Source of the DNA: CAZZBK01 sp964652155
GTDB lineage: Bacteria; Planctomycetota; Planctomycetia; Pirellulales; PNKZ01
Direction: 5' to 3'
Length of the DNA stretch: 22,547 nt
Assembly (NCBI GenBank): GCA_964652155.1
Contig: CAZZBK010000102.1
Span: 1-22,547 of the forward strand
The notes below the pieces were generated by a model, which had not been told where the DNA came from, did not search any database, and saw nothing but the letters and a program-made list of their open reading frames with translations. Made by a program: the position numbers and the translations under genes. Below are positions 8,935 through 17,029 of this stretch, in pieces (position 1 is the first letter of the stretch; each line of letters begins with the position of its first letter).

Positions 8935-9360
8935 CGCAATGAACAGGGTTGCTATCAGGGGACGGGGTGCGTCGGCGTAAGGTCGCGAATGAAAGTGTCG
9001 CACGCGGTGAGACCTAGTCAACCGCCTCGGCCTTGAGTGATGCGAAGCGAAGCGTTCACCGAGTCAATTTTGTAAGAGCGTCGAACAAAATGGCAGCAGA
9101 GAGGGGGATAGTCCCATTTTTCTCGGCGTCCCTCGAAAAATTGGGACAGTCCCCAGCCATTTTGTTCGACGCTCTTACTACGAAAACGGCCAGTCGCTTC
9201 CGAGCGGCTTGATGGCAGGAAAGTTCAACAGGGCGAGGCGAGGTTTAACGCGGTCTGTTACCTGCGGGCATTGTTTTGAGCGAACCCCGTCAGTGGTAGG
9301 CATTCTGGCGACGAAAAGCCGCGTAAAATCCACCGATTAATCGGATGCTCACGCTCGTCT
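8935..9360. other. Intergenic stretch of 426 bp, no gene
   Basis: No convincing coding frame is seen. Bases up to 9021 could encode an N-terminal extension of the Lgt-like protein if the earlier ATG is used. The central 107 bp form the palindromic element described separately. The remainder, 9179-9360, is AT-richer than its surroundings and shows no clear promoter or RNA gene. Confidence 0.6.
9072..9178. repeat. 107-bp palindromic element with 23-bp perfect terminal inverted repeats
   Basis: Arms at 9072-9094 (begins GTAAGAGCGTCG) and 9156-9178 (ends CGACGCTCTTAC) are perfect reverse complements over 23 bp. Inside them a second imperfect pair, GGGGATAGTCCCATTTTT (from 9104) and AAAAATTGGGACAGTCCCC (9136-9154), can extend the hairpin, leaving a short loop near 9122-9133. 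GGGACAGTCCC-type cores recall REP/REPIN-like elements moved by RAYT transposases, but no transposase is nearby. No target-site duplication is obvious. It could also act as a transcription terminator between the epimerase gene and the Lgt-like gene. Confidence 0.85.
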
Positions 9361-10209
9361 TTACACCCGGCGGGCCAAGTTATCGCGCACGAACTTCAGT
9401 CCGTCGCGCGACAGTTGCTCTTCGCTCTCGAACATCTTGCGCCAGATTTTCGTCGCGGCGGCCAGCGCCGGCAACGCCAGCCCAAACGCCTCGATCGTCA
9501 TCCAGCCGTCGTACTTCGTCTCGTTGAGCGCGTCGAACGACTCGGCCCAGGCGACATGCCCTTGGCCCGGCGTGCCGCGATGATTCTCGCTGATATGCAC
9601 GTGTACCGTCTGCTTGGCGCAGGCATGAATCGCCTGCCGGATGCCGGTCTCTTCGATGTTGGCGTGGAACGTGTCGTACATCATCCGGCAGTTCGGGTGA
9701 TTGACCGTGTCGATGAACTTGGCGGTGTCGACCGCGTTCGTCAAAAAGTAGCACTCGAAGCGATTGAGGTACTCGACGGCGAGCGTCACACCGGTCTTGG
9801 CCGCGTGCTCAGCGACTTGCCGCATGCTGTCGACCCCCCAGGCCTGCTCGTCGGCCGTGGGACCAGTGCCCGTGAAGTAACCGAGCGCCGAGTGGAACGG
9901 GCCGGCGAGAATCTTGGCGTTCATCGCCTGGCAGCAATCGAGCACCTTCTTGTTGTTTGCCACGCCCGCGGCCCGCACGGCCTTGTCGGGACTGATCGGG
10001 TTGTCGTCGGTGCCGCGGCAAGTGACGGCCGTCCGTTCGAGTCCCAGTTCTTCGCACCACTTGCCGACCTTGGCGTAATGGGTTGGGTCCATCTCGAAGA
10101 TCGGAATCTCGACACCGTCGTAGCCCTGCTTCTTGAGCATTTCCAATACGCCACGGTGCTCTTCGGTGACGTGCGAGGTCCACAGCAGCAGGTTCATGCC
10201 GATCTTCAT
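9361..10209 (-). CDS. D-tagatose/D-psicose 3-epimerase-type sugar isomerase (TIM barrel)
   Basis: Metal-dependent ketose 3-epimerase or related sugar isomerase of the xylose-isomerase-like TIM-barrel superfamily, 282 residues and cytoplasmic. The metal-binding residues are Glu146 (in VEYLNRFE), Asp179 (YDTFHANIEE), His205 (VHISENHRGTPGQGH) and Glu240 (TIEAFG). These equal E152, D185, H211 and E246 of Pseudomonas cichorii D-tagatose 3-epimerase at a constant offset of 6, so the spacing is unchanged. The RGTPG loop after His205 is also typical. The start at 10207-10209 (MKIGMNLLLW) was chosen because it opens directly on the first barrel strand. The open frame continues upstream but runs through intergenic hairpins and gives an unlike-protein sequence. 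The same-strand gene downstream is Lgt-like and probably unrelated. The natural sugar is not determined by sequence alone; hydroxypyruvate isomerase-like or inositol-pathway roles remain possible. Confidence 0.88.
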   Translation of the reverse strand: MKIGMNLLLWTSHVTEEHRGVLEMLKKQGYDGVEIPIFEMDPTHYAKVGKWCEELGLERTAVTCRGTDDNPISPDKAVRAAGVANNKKVLDCCQAMNAKILAGPFHSALGYFTGTGPTADEQAWGVDSMRQVAEHAAKTGVTLAVEYLNRFECYFLTNAVDTAKFIDTVNHPNCRMMYDTFHANIEETGIRQAIHACAKQTVHVHISENHRGTPGQGHVAWAESFDALNETKYDGWMTIEAFGLALPALAAATKIWRKMFESEEQLSRDGLKFVRDNLARRV

Positions 10210-10296
10210 GGGACGATTATCTCCAACGACGAGTGCGTGATTCGCGAAAGCACTCAGTTTGCCACGCCAGCCGCGTTCATACAAGCACCATAAAGC

Positions 10297-10313
10297 CGCG
10301 ACCTGTGGTCGCG
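10297..10313. repeat. Hairpin, 7-bp arms
   Basis: CGCGACC (10297-10303), loop TGT, GGTCGCG (10307-10313). First of three adjacent palindromes in this intergenic stretch. Confidence 0.6.
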
Positions 10314-10337
10314 TTCCTGTGAGGCGTGTCTGGGTAG

Positions 10338-10359
10338 CCCCGACAACTTGTTGTCGGGG
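10338..10359. repeat. Hairpin, 10-bp perfect arms
   Basis: CCCCGACAAC (10338-10347), two-base centre TT, GTTGTCGGGG (10350-10359). The related hairpin at 10421-10442 uses a similar GACAAC/GTTGT core, suggesting copies of one repeat family. Confidence 0.75.
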
Positions 10360-10420
10360 TCGCCTGAGCGACAAGAGGCGCAGCTGAGCAAAGCAGTGAT
10401 GCCCTCTTGTGGCTTCGCCA

Positions 10421-10442
10421 CCCGGACAACCCGTTGTTCGGG
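10421..10442. repeat. Hairpin, 10-bp arms with one mismatch
   Basis: CCCGGACAAC (10421-10430) pairs with GTTGTTCGGG (10433-10442) with one G-T wobble. It resembles the 10338-10359 hairpin about 80 bp away. Confidence 0.6.
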
Positions 10443-10573
10443 CCACCCACTCAATGACTTGCAATTGTCTTGTCTTGGCGTGGCGTGGTGTGGCTATTTG
10501 AAAGATTGAACCGTTGCCATTCGCCGGTTATGGTGACCGAACTGCCCCGTCACGCCCGCGGAGTTCGTCGATT

Positions 10574-12862
10574 ATGTTGCGTTATTTGACTGTTAGCTGT
10601 TGGTTGTTGCTCCTCAGTGGAGCCGCCGCCGATCCGTTGCCTGGCACCGCACCGCTGACGATGGAAGGGGACATCCCCCGGCAATTGCTCGACGGCGCCC
10701 ATCGCTTCGCCGATCGCGAGACCGCGCTGAGTGTCGAGCGTCGCGCGCGACACTGGAAGCGGGATTTTTCGTCTCCCGAGGCGTATGAAAAAAGCATTCA
10801 GCCCAACCGCGAGCGGTTGGCAAGATACCTTGGGGTGGTCAATCCGCGCAGTAAAACAGCCTTCATTTCCTGGGGAAAGAAAACTGCGTTACGGTCTGGT
10901 TTTGAAGTGCATTGGCTGACTTGGCCCAGCGTGCTCTTTCCAGAAACGGGGATAGAATTGCTTGGTGAAGCAATTTATTTCGCCCCTGCTTCAGAACCTG
11001 CAAAGCCGCAGCAGGTGGTCATTTTTCTTCCCGATCAGGATGACGTGCTCTCGGTCGTCGAATATCTAACCAAGAGCGGTTGCCATGTTTTTATTCCCCG
11101 CGGTGTCGACCGCCAGTCTCAGCACTCGATCACGCAACGCGGAGCGCGTCAGTTGGGTGTGTCGCACCGCGAGTTTGTGTATCGGCAAGCGTTTGAGATG
11201 GGCCGCCAGGTGATTGGGTACGAAATCGAGAACTTACTTTCGTTGCTCGATGCCCTGCCCAATGATCGTAAATTCCAGAACCTGCCCATCGGTTTGCTCG
11301 GGAGTGGCGATGGCGCCATGACGGCCCTGTATGCCGCCGCAATCGATCCGCGAATCCAGGCAGCCGGTGTGTGCGGTTACTTTGGACCACGGGAAAAAAT
11401 GGACGAGGAAACTATCGATCGCAACGTGTGGGGACGTATCGATGAATTCGGAGATGCAGAAATCGCTTCCCTAATCATCCCTCGCAAGCTTGTGATCGAG
11501 GCATCACCGGCTGCAACGGTAGTCGAAGAGGTCAGCATTGCGGGTCGATTGTTCACGCCGGGGAAAAACTTGGCCCCCGCTGCTCAAAGTGCTCGCCGTG
11601 AATACGAGCGGCTTCGAACGCTCCTGGGGCCGCACCATTCAAAGCTGGGAAATCCAGTAACGTTCGTGGAAAGCCCCGCCGGTTTGTCGAGCAATACACT
11701 TCAGCTGTTTCTTGCCGGCTTGCAGGCGAAGTCCGGTGGAACCATTGACTCGGCCAGCGTGGAACCTTTGCCGCCTAGTCAATTTAAGCTGCCGCCAGCC
11801 AACTGGATGGGGCCACACCCCGTCGATCAAATGACGGCGTACACCCAATCCCTTGTCCGTGAGAGCGAATTTGTTCGCGAGGAGTTCTTTAAGAACGCCG
11901 ACCGACAGTCGCGCGATCCGGCCAAGTGGGAAGCGTCGACCCAGTGGTACAAAGATTATCTCTACGAGGAAGTCATCGGCCGGTTCGACTACCCGCTGGA
12001 GAAACCCAATCCGCGGACGAGACAAGTGTACGACGAAGAAAAATATCGGGGCTACGAAGTTGTACTCGATGTATTTCCGGACGTGATTGCCTACGGTGTG
12101 CTGCTGCTGCCTAAGGATCTCAAGCCGGACGAGAAGCGGCCGGTGGTCGTGTGTCAGCATGGGCTCGAAGGTCGCCCGCAGGACACGATCGAAGCCAATC
12201 AAGGAGAACGCTACTACCATCGCTTCGCGGCCAAGCTGGCCGAGCGGGGCTTTATCACCTTCGCGCCGCAAAACCTCTACATCTTCAAAAACGATTTCCG
12301 CCAATTGCAGCGCAAACTCAACCCGCTCAAGAAATCGCTCTACTCGATCATCATCCCGCAGCATCAGCAAATCTGCGACTGGCTCACGGCCTTGCCGATG
12401 GTCGACCCCGACCGGATCGCCTTCTACGGCCTCTCCTACGGCGGCAAGACGGCCATGCGAGTCCCGCCGCTGGTGGATCGTTACTGCGCCGTCATCTGCT
12501 CGGGTGATTTCAATGAGTGGATCGTCAAAACGACCAGCGTGCGTCACAAGTTCAGCTACGTCGGCACCGGCGAATACGAGATTTGGGAGTGGAACCTGGG
12601 CAATACGTTCAACTACGCCGAGCTGGCGGGCCTCATCGCTCCGCGGCCGTTCATGGTCGAGCGCGGCCACCGCGACGGCGTGGGGCTCGACCCATTTGTC
12701 GCCTATGAGTATGCCAAGGTCCAATTACTGTACGCCGATCTGAAAATTCCCGAGCGGACCGAGATTGAGTACTTCGACGGCCCACACGAGATTCACGCGG
12801 TGGGGACGTTCAAGTTTTTGCACAAGCACTTGAACTGGCCCGAACCGACGGTGGGCAAGTAG
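10574..12862 (+). CDS. Secreted double alpha/beta hydrolase, N-terminal half apparently inactive
   Basis: A 762-residue exported protein with two alpha/beta-hydrolase-like halves. The start at 10574 gives a good signal peptide (MLRYLTVSCWLLLLSGAAA, then DP); a start at 10514 would bury this behind 20 polar residues. The N-terminal half (about 90-400) has hydrolase-like strands (VVIFLPDQ, IPRGVD) and a nucleophile elbow reading GLLGSGDGAMTALYAA, where the nucleophile position of GSGDG (243-247) is Gly. The C-terminal half (about 500-760) keeps an oxyanion-type HGLEGRP (about 529-535), an intact elbow FYGLSYGGKTAMR with Ser621, and the terminal GPHEIH (His738 or His741). It resembles the dienelactone hydrolase/acetyl-xylan-esterase group common in planctomycetes, so a periplasmic esterase acting on polysaccharide or aromatic esters is plausible but unproven. 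The downstream kinase gene is separated by an inverted repeat. Confidence 0.82.
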   Translation: MLRYLTVSCWLLLLSGAAADPLPGTAPLTMEGDIPRQLLDGAHRFADRETALSVERRARHWKRDFSSPEAYEKSIQPNRERLARYLGVVNPRSKTAFISWGKKTALRSGFEVHWLTWPSVLFPETGIELLGEAIYFAPASEPAKPQQVVIFLPDQDDVLSVVEYLTKSGCHVFIPRGVDRQSQHSITQRGARQLGVSHREFVYRQAFEMGRQVIGYEIENLLSLLDALPNDRKFQNLPIGLLGSGDGAMTALYAAAIDPRIQAAGVCGYFGPREKMDEETIDRNVWGRIDEFGDAEIASLIIPRKLVIEASPAATVVEEVSIAGRLFTPGKNLAPAAQSARREYERLRTLLGPHHSKLGNPVTFVESPAGLSSNTLQLFLAGLQAKSGGTIDSASVEPLPPSQFKLPPANWMGPHPVDQMTAYTQSLVRESEFVREEFFKNADRQSRDPAKWEASTQWYKDYLYEEVIGRFDYPLEKPNPRTRQVYDEEKYRGYEVVLDVFPDVIAYGVLLLPKDLKPDEKRPVVVCQHGLEGRPQDTIEANQGERYYHRFAAKLAERGFITFAPQNLYIFKNDFRQLQRKLNPLKKSLYSIIIPQHQQICDWLTALPMVDPDRIAFYGLSYGGKTAMRVPPLVDRYCAVICSGDFNEWIVKTTSVRHKFSYVGTGEYEIWEWNLGNTFNYAELAGLIAPRPFMVERGHRDGVGLDPFVAYEYAKVQLLYADLKIPERTEIEYFDGPHEIHAVGTFKFLHKHLNWPEPTVGK

Positions 12863-12879
12863 AATGGTGGGCGATGCTC

Positions 12880-12933
12880 CCCAAGCCGGCGACTCGGTCG
12901 CCGAACGGTCGACGGCCGAGCCGTCGGCTTGGG
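12880..12933. repeat. Imperfect inverted repeat, 18-bp arms; possible terminator after the hydrolase
   Basis: Arms 12880-12897 (CCCAAGCCGGCGACTCGG) and 12916-12933 (CCGAGCCGTCGGCTTGGG) pair at 16 of 18 positions, with the two others as G-T wobbles, around an 18-base loop. It lies 17 bp after the hydrolase stop and before the kinase ATG. No T-tract follows, so intrinsic termination is uncertain. Confidence 0.7.
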
Positions 12934-12970
12934 ACGGATACGAGATTTGAACACTCGCGGCAACAGACGT

Positions 12971-14548
12971 ATGACCGACTTGTCCCCATCGAACCCGCCA
13001 GAGCCGGAAGCCGATTGGTCGGGTCGGCAACTCGGCGACTTTCATCTGCTCCGGCGGCTCGGGCGGGGCGCGATGGCCGAGGTCTATCTGGCCGAGCAGG
13101 GGACCTTGCAGCGGCAGGTTGCGCTCAAGGTGCTCAAGTCGCATCTGGCGGTCGACAACCATTTCGTGCGTCGCTTTCATCACGAGGCCCAGGCGGCCGC
13201 CAAGCTCGTGCATGCCAACATCGTGCAGATTTACGACATCGGCGAGCGCGACGGGATCCACTTCATCGCCCAGGAATACGTGCAGGGGCAAAACCTTCGC
13301 GAGCTGATCACGCGCCAGGGGGCGCTCGACCTGAAAACGATCATGCTGGTGATGCGGCAAGTGGCGCTCGCGCTCGTTAAGGCGGCCGAGAGCGGCATCG
13401 TGCATCGCGATATCAAGCCCGAGAACATCCTGCTCACCCGCGGCGGCGAGGTGAAGGTGGCCGATTTTGGACTAGCCCGCGTGCTGGACGACCGCGCGGA
13501 GCTAAACCTGACGCAGGTCGGCGTGACGATGGGCACACCGCTGTACATGAGCCCCGAGCAGGTCGAGGGGAAGGCGGTCGATCCGCGCAGCGATTTGTAC
13601 TCGCTGGGGGTGACCTGTTATCACATGCTTGCCGGCCGGACACCGTTTCAGGGCGAGACGGCCCTGAGCGTGGCGGTGCAGCACCTGAAGAGCGAGCCGC
13701 CGCCGCTCGAAGCGTTGCGCCCCGACTGCCCGCCGCCGCTCGCGCGCATCGTGCATCGTTTGATGGCCAAGCAGCCGCAAGACCGGTTTGCCTCGGCGCG
13801 CGATCTGCTGCGCGAGTTGCGGGGCGTCACGCTGCCGGGGCTTGAGGAGGGCTGGTGGCACGACGTGGCGAGCGTCGAAGGGCTCGACTTCGACACGCTG
13901 CCGGCCATGATCGAAAGCCGCCGCTTGCTCGAGACGGTCATGCACACGCAGGCGCTGGTCGTGCAACGGCAAAAAAAACGTCGGGCGTGGCTTGTTGTGG
14001 CGGCGCTGTTCGCGTTCGCGGCGGGGGGCGCGGCGGCGTGGCTCAACCGGCCGAGCCAGTCGTTGCTCTCCGGAGCCCAAGCGGCGATCCCGCGACAAGA
14101 GTCGGCCGCAACGCAGTTGTTCCTGGCCCAAATGCAGTTGGCGCAGCGCGAGGCGTGGCTCAAGAGCGTGCTCGAGTACTTTCCCAGCGACACGTACCAT
14201 GTTGCCCGCGCTCAGCAAGAACTGGTGCGATCGTACTTGCAGCAGAATTTACCCTACGAGGCGCTGAAGTACTGCGCGTCGCTCGAGCGGCACACGGAAC
14301 CCGAGTTTCGGGCGTTTGCTTACGCCGGCCAGGCGATCGGGCTAACGATGCTCAAGCAATTCGAGCCGGCGGCCCAAAAGCTGGCCGCGTTGTGGCCGTT
14401 GCGTGATAAGCTCGAACCGCAGATGGGTCGGCTGCTTGAGTTTCCGATTCAGGCCAACCGCCGCGCGCTCGACGGCAAGACGGCTCAAGGCTGGGACGAC
14501 TGGTATCGTTTGTTGCCCAAGCCGACCAGTAGCGACGTCGAGGGGTAA
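12971..14548 (+). CDS. Membrane-anchored Ser/Thr protein kinase
   Basis: A 525-residue Hanks-type kinase. The ATG at 12971 was chosen because a TTG start at 12929 would put coding sequence into the arm of the preceding inverted repeat. Seen: Gly-loop GRGAMAEVY (31-39, last loop Gly replaced by Ala); catalytic Lys53 in VALKVLK; HRDIKPEN with Asp147; DFG with Asp165; activation segment GTPLYMSPEQ ending in Glu196 (SPE in place of APE). All catalytic residues are present, so it should be active. The kinase domain ends near 285. A juxtamembrane segment leads to one transmembrane helix (about 339-358, WLVVAALFAFAAGGAAAWL), preceded by a basic stop-transfer sequence, QKKRR. The remaining C-terminal 165 residues would be extracytoplasmic and look alpha-helical, possibly TPR-like (repeated Ala/Leu/Tyr helices), with no PASTA repeat. 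No partner phosphatase or obvious target is adjacent. Confidence 0.93.
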   Translation: MTDLSPSNPPEPEADWSGRQLGDFHLLRRLGRGAMAEVYLAEQGTLQRQVALKVLKSHLAVDNHFVRRFHHEAQAAAKLVHANIVQIYDIGERDGIHFIAQEYVQGQNLRELITRQGALDLKTIMLVMRQVALALVKAAESGIVHRDIKPENILLTRGGEVKVADFGLARVLDDRAELNLTQVGVTMGTPLYMSPEQVEGKAVDPRSDLYSLGVTCYHMLAGRTPFQGETALSVAVQHLKSEPPPLEALRPDCPPPLARIVHRLMAKQPQDRFASARDLLRELRGVTLPGLEEGWWHDVASVEGLDFDTLPAMIESRRLLETVMHTQALVVQRQKKRRAWLVVAALFAFAAGGAAAWLNRPSQSLLSGAQAAIPRQESAATQLFLAQMQLAQREAWLKSVLEYFPSDTYHVARAQQELVRSYLQQNLPYEALKYCASLERHTEPEFRAFAYAGQAIGLTMLKQFEPAAQKLAALWPLRDKLEPQMGRLLEFPIQANRRALDGKTAQGWDDWYRLLPKPTSSDVEG

Positions 14549-14586
14549 AAGACAGACCGTCGTTGTGTGACGTGTTCGCAAAAAAC

Positions 14587-14614
14587 GTTAGCCGCTGGCG
14601 CGCCAGCGGCTAAC
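14587..14614. terminator. 28-bp perfect palindrome between convergent genes
   Basis: Two 14-bp arms (GTTAGCCGCTGGCG and its exact complement) meet without a loop. It sits between the 3' ends of the kinase (stop at 14548) and the transporter (stop at 14646 on minus) and is preceded by a run of A (14580-14585) that would be a T-tract for minus-strand transcripts. A bidirectional terminator is likely; GCCGCTGGCGCGCCAGCGGC-type palindromes are also common dispersed repeats in planctomycetes. Confidence 0.7.
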
Positions 14615-14645
14615 TTGAGAGCACGCGGTGTCGCGTCATTCCTGT

Positions 14646-16199
14646 TTACAGGAACAACAGTGTCATCACGAACAGAATGGGCAGCAACACGGCGAAGCTG
14701 TAGCCCATGTAGCCAAAGAAGCTGGGCATCTTCACGCCGGCCCCTTCGGCAATCGACTTGACCATGAAGTTCGGACCGTTGCCAATGTAGGTCATCGCGC
14801 CCATGAACACCGCGCCAAGGCTGATGGCGACGAGCATCAAGACGTCGACCTCGACACCTGCCGCCGAGACACCACCGGTGTGCATCGCCTTGGCCGTTTC
14901 GAAGAACACGAGATACGTGGGAGCGTTATCGAGCACGCTCGACAGCGTACCGGTACACCAGAAGAACTTCTGCGGCGTGTCGATGCCGAGCGAGCCGCCG
15001 TTCACGTTCAGGATTTGCAGCGCGGGCTGCATGGTGAGGAAAATGCCCGTGAAGAGCGCGGCAACCTCGATGATCGCGGCGTAATTGAACTTATTGTCTT
15101 CGCGGACCTTGTCGCTTCCCAGGCAGAGCGACAGACCGACGAGCCCGAGCAGCACGACCTCGCGGAGGTAGAGCCACGGGTGCCACTCGGTCCCCGGCAC
15201 GGCCTTGCTCGGATCGAGCAAGCCGACCGCGAGCACGACGCCGAGCAACAGCAGGGCATTGGGCCACATACCGGCAAAGGTCAGCTTGGTCGTGCGAGTT
15301 TCGTCAGCCTTGATGTCGCGCTTCTTTTCTTGAGGGTAGGCAACGAAGTGATCCCAGGCCCAGTAGACGGCCAGCAGCGCGCCGTTGACAAAGGCCCATT
15401 CCTTCCACAGGCCAAGTGTCCAGAGGAAGTTGACGCCCGCGAGGTAGCCCAAGAACAACGGCGGGTCACCCAACGGCAGCAAGCAGCCACCGCAGTTGCA
15501 GACGATGAAGATGAAGAACACGACGGTGTGCTTGATATTTTTGCGTTCGGCGTTCGTTTCGAGCAGCGGGCGGATGAGCAGCATCGCCGCGCCGGTCGTG
15601 CCGATGAAGCTGGCCAGCAGCGCGCCGACACCCAAGAACGCGGTGTTGGTCAGTGGGTGAGCGGCCAAGTCGCCGCTGATGCGGATACCACCGCTGATGG
15701 CGTACAGCGCGAAGAGCAACACGATGAACGGAATAAACTCGTTGAACATCGCGTTCTGGAACACGGTCCAGACGATGCCGAGGTCAAAGAACCCGCCGCT
15801 GGGTGCCACGACGGCGTGCCCCAGGAAGTGGCGATCGACCGGTTGGCCGTACATGAAGCCGTAGTAGCCGAGGGTGATGAGCCCCAAGCCGGCGGCGACG
15901 TAGAAGCGATGCAGGTTGCTCTCCCACCAGTGGGCCGTGGCGTGCATGAGCGGGAACACGGCGATGGCCCCCAGCAGCAAGCAGAACGGCAGCACGGTCC
16001 AGACGGCGGGGACCGGCTTCGCGGCGGCCTCGACGGCATGGCCATGATCGACGGCCGCGGCGTGGTGGTGATCGTTGATCATTTCGGTCGCATGCTGCGG
16101 CCAGCCGACGAGCAACGTCAGTGCATACAAGGCAACCACGCCAAACAGCGCGAACATGACGCTGCGGCTCGACGCCGCGGCAGGTGCTTCGTGTCCCAT
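14646..16199 (-). CDS. CitMHS_2/NhaD-like ion transporter (putative Na+/H+ antiporter)
   Basis: A polytopic inner-membrane transporter of 517 residues with about 12 hydrophobic segments. Two conserved family-like segments are NCGGCLLPLGDPPLFLGYL in the middle and TLSSVLDNAPTYLVFFE in the C-terminal half. These are inverted-repeat substrate/ion motifs of the ion-transporter superfamily (NhaD, CitM, ArsB relatives); GDPP and DNAP are the key words. The first loop contains a His-rich stretch, DHHHAAAVDHGH (about 43-54), that could bind metal. The start is uncertain. ATG at 16199 (MGHEAPAA) was chosen because it leads quickly into the first membrane helix; ATG at 16247 or GTG at 16283 would add 16 or 28 polar residues. 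None has a Shine-Dalgarno site. Na+/H+ exchange is the best guess, but carboxylate transport cannot be excluded. Confidence 0.82.
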   Translation of the reverse strand: MGHEAPAAASSRSVMFALFGVVALYALTLLVGWPQHATEMINDHHHAAAVDHGHAVEAAAKPVPAVWTVLPFCLLLGAIAVFPLMHATAHWWESNLHRFYVAAGLGLITLGYYGFMYGQPVDRHFLGHAVVAPSGGFFDLGIVWTVFQNAMFNEFIPFIVLLFALYAISGGIRISGDLAAHPLTNTAFLGVGALLASFIGTTGAAMLLIRPLLETNAERKNIKHTVVFFIFIVCNCGGCLLPLGDPPLFLGYLAGVNFLWTLGLWKEWAFVNGALLAVYWAWDHFVAYPQEKKRDIKADETRTTKLTFAGMWPNALLLLGVVLAVGLLDPSKAVPGTEWHPWLYLREVVLLGLVGLSLCLGSDKVREDNKFNYAAIIEVAALFTGIFLTMQPALQILNVNGGSLGIDTPQKFFWCTGTLSSVLDNAPTYLVFFETAKAMHTGGVSAAGVEVDVLMLVAISLGAVFMGAMTYIGNGPNFMVKSIAEGAGVKMPSFFGYMGYSFAVLLPILFVMTLLFL

Positions 16200-16299
16200 G
16201 GAGAGAGGCCCATTCAAGGTATTGGATAACGACGAACTCGACGGCATGGCGTGGCTCACGGCACAATCTCTCGCAAGTGTCACGATTGGTCAAGGCTCC

Positions 16300-16317
16300 G
16301 CGCCCAGCTCTGGGCGC
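16300..16317. repeat. Hairpin, 8-bp perfect arms
   Basis: GCGCCCAG (16300-16307), centre CT, CTGGGCGC (16310-16317). Lies in the divergent intergenic stretch between the transporter and the two-TM protein gene. Confidence 0.65.
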
Positions 16318-16486
16318 GCCTGCATTACCTTAGGTCCGACTTAGCACAGTGAGCGGGAGAAAGTCGTCCATGTTTGCAGGGGAGGGGGGCTGCCTCGGCC
16401 TGTTCAGCCGTTACAATCGGTAACCTCGGACCCTTCATACGTGACGGCGCCACCGTCCGACGGCGACCTCTTAGGACTTGGACTCG

Positions 16487-17029
16487 ATGCGTGAAACTTG
16501 GCTCGCAAGCAACCGCCGGGCTGTGTTGCTCGGCGCTATCATCCCCGCGCTACTGGTCGTCAGCGGCATCGGGTTTTTTATGTGGGCGGCTGCCAACGAC
16601 GGCGCGCCGCTCGCCAAGAACATCGGGCTCGGCGTGTTCGCCATCGGCGACGTCTGGCTGCTGAGCGTTTGCCTGCAATTGCGTCGACCACGCGTGGCTT
16701 ATGAGGACGGTCAACTCCTGCTCTACGTGCGACACGGCGAGCCGTTGCGCGTGCCGATCCAAATTGTCGAAGGTTTCCTGCTCGGGCAGGGGCCCACGAT
16801 GTTGGATCATTCGTCGGAGAAACCCTGGGAGACATCGACACTCGTCATCCGTCTGGCCGAGAAGGCCGAGGAGTGGGGGCACGTCGAGGTTGAGCCCGCG
16901 CTCGCCCATTGGTGCGATCACTACGTGACGATCCGTGGCACATGGTGCGAGCCCTTGAGTGTCGCGCTCGTGCAGCGGCTCAACGCGCGGCTGTACGAAG
17001 TCTCGACACTCGCCGCGCGAGGGGCATGA
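16487..17029 (+). CDS. Two-TM membrane protein, translationally coupled to mfnB
   Basis: Uncharacterised 180-residue protein starting at the ATG at 16487; an in-frame TTG at 16478 would add three residues. It has two hydrophobic segments near the N-terminus (about 12-34 and 45-63), followed by a soluble cytoplasmic or periplasmic domain of about 115 residues. That domain opens with a beta-rich stretch (RVAYEDGQLLLYVRHGEPLR) reminiscent of bacterial PH-like domains. No catalytic motif was recognised. The stop codon overlaps the ATG of mfnB in ATGA at 17026-17029, so the two are almost certainly one operon and translationally coupled. This suggests a role linked to methanofuran-type cofactor or C1 metabolism, but that is inference from position only. 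A TACAAT box at 16412-16417 lies upstream without a good -35. Confidence 0.72.
   Translation: MRETWLASNRRAVLLGAIIPALLVVSGIGFFMWAAANDGAPLAKNIGLGVFAIGDVWLLSVCLQLRRPRVAYEDGQLLLYVRHGEPLRVPIQIVEGFLLGQGPTMLDHSSEKPWETSTLVIRLAEKAEEWGHVEVEPALAHWCDHYVTIRGTWCEPLSVALVQRLNARLYEVSTLAARGA

Larger units (their letters stand above)
10210..10573. other. Intergenic stretch of 364 bp with three hairpins, no gene
   Basis: This region separates the divergent epimerase (minus) and hydrolase (plus) genes and so should hold both promoters, though none is clear. Three consecutive hairpins lie at 10297-10313, 10338-10359 and 10421-10442. Between them the sequence is GC-rich, with repeated GCGAC/GTCGC and CAAGAGG/CCTCTTG words. 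A short TGGCGTGGCGTGG run lies near 10480. The open frames through it do not look like protein. Confidence 0.6.

Noticed and set aside
10210..10464. An 85-residue N-terminal extension of the epimerase
   Set aside because: It crosses two of the three intergenic hairpins, is unlike any barrel start, and the ATG at 10209 opens directly on the first strand with family-correct spacing.
10474..10492. Short TGGCGTGGCGTGGTGTGG run as a tandem repeat
   Set aside because: Only about three imperfect units; too short to call a repeat.
11639..12724. A 361-codon open frame on minus inside the hydrolase gene
   Set aside because: It mirrors the conserved hydrolase region and shows no family motif of its own.
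14628..16229. A 533-codon open frame on plus, antisense to the NhaD-like transporter
   Set aside because: Polar, Glu/Arg/Gln/His-rich with no domain, and a mirror of a gene with clear membrane helices and motifs. Long antisense frames are expected at this GC content.
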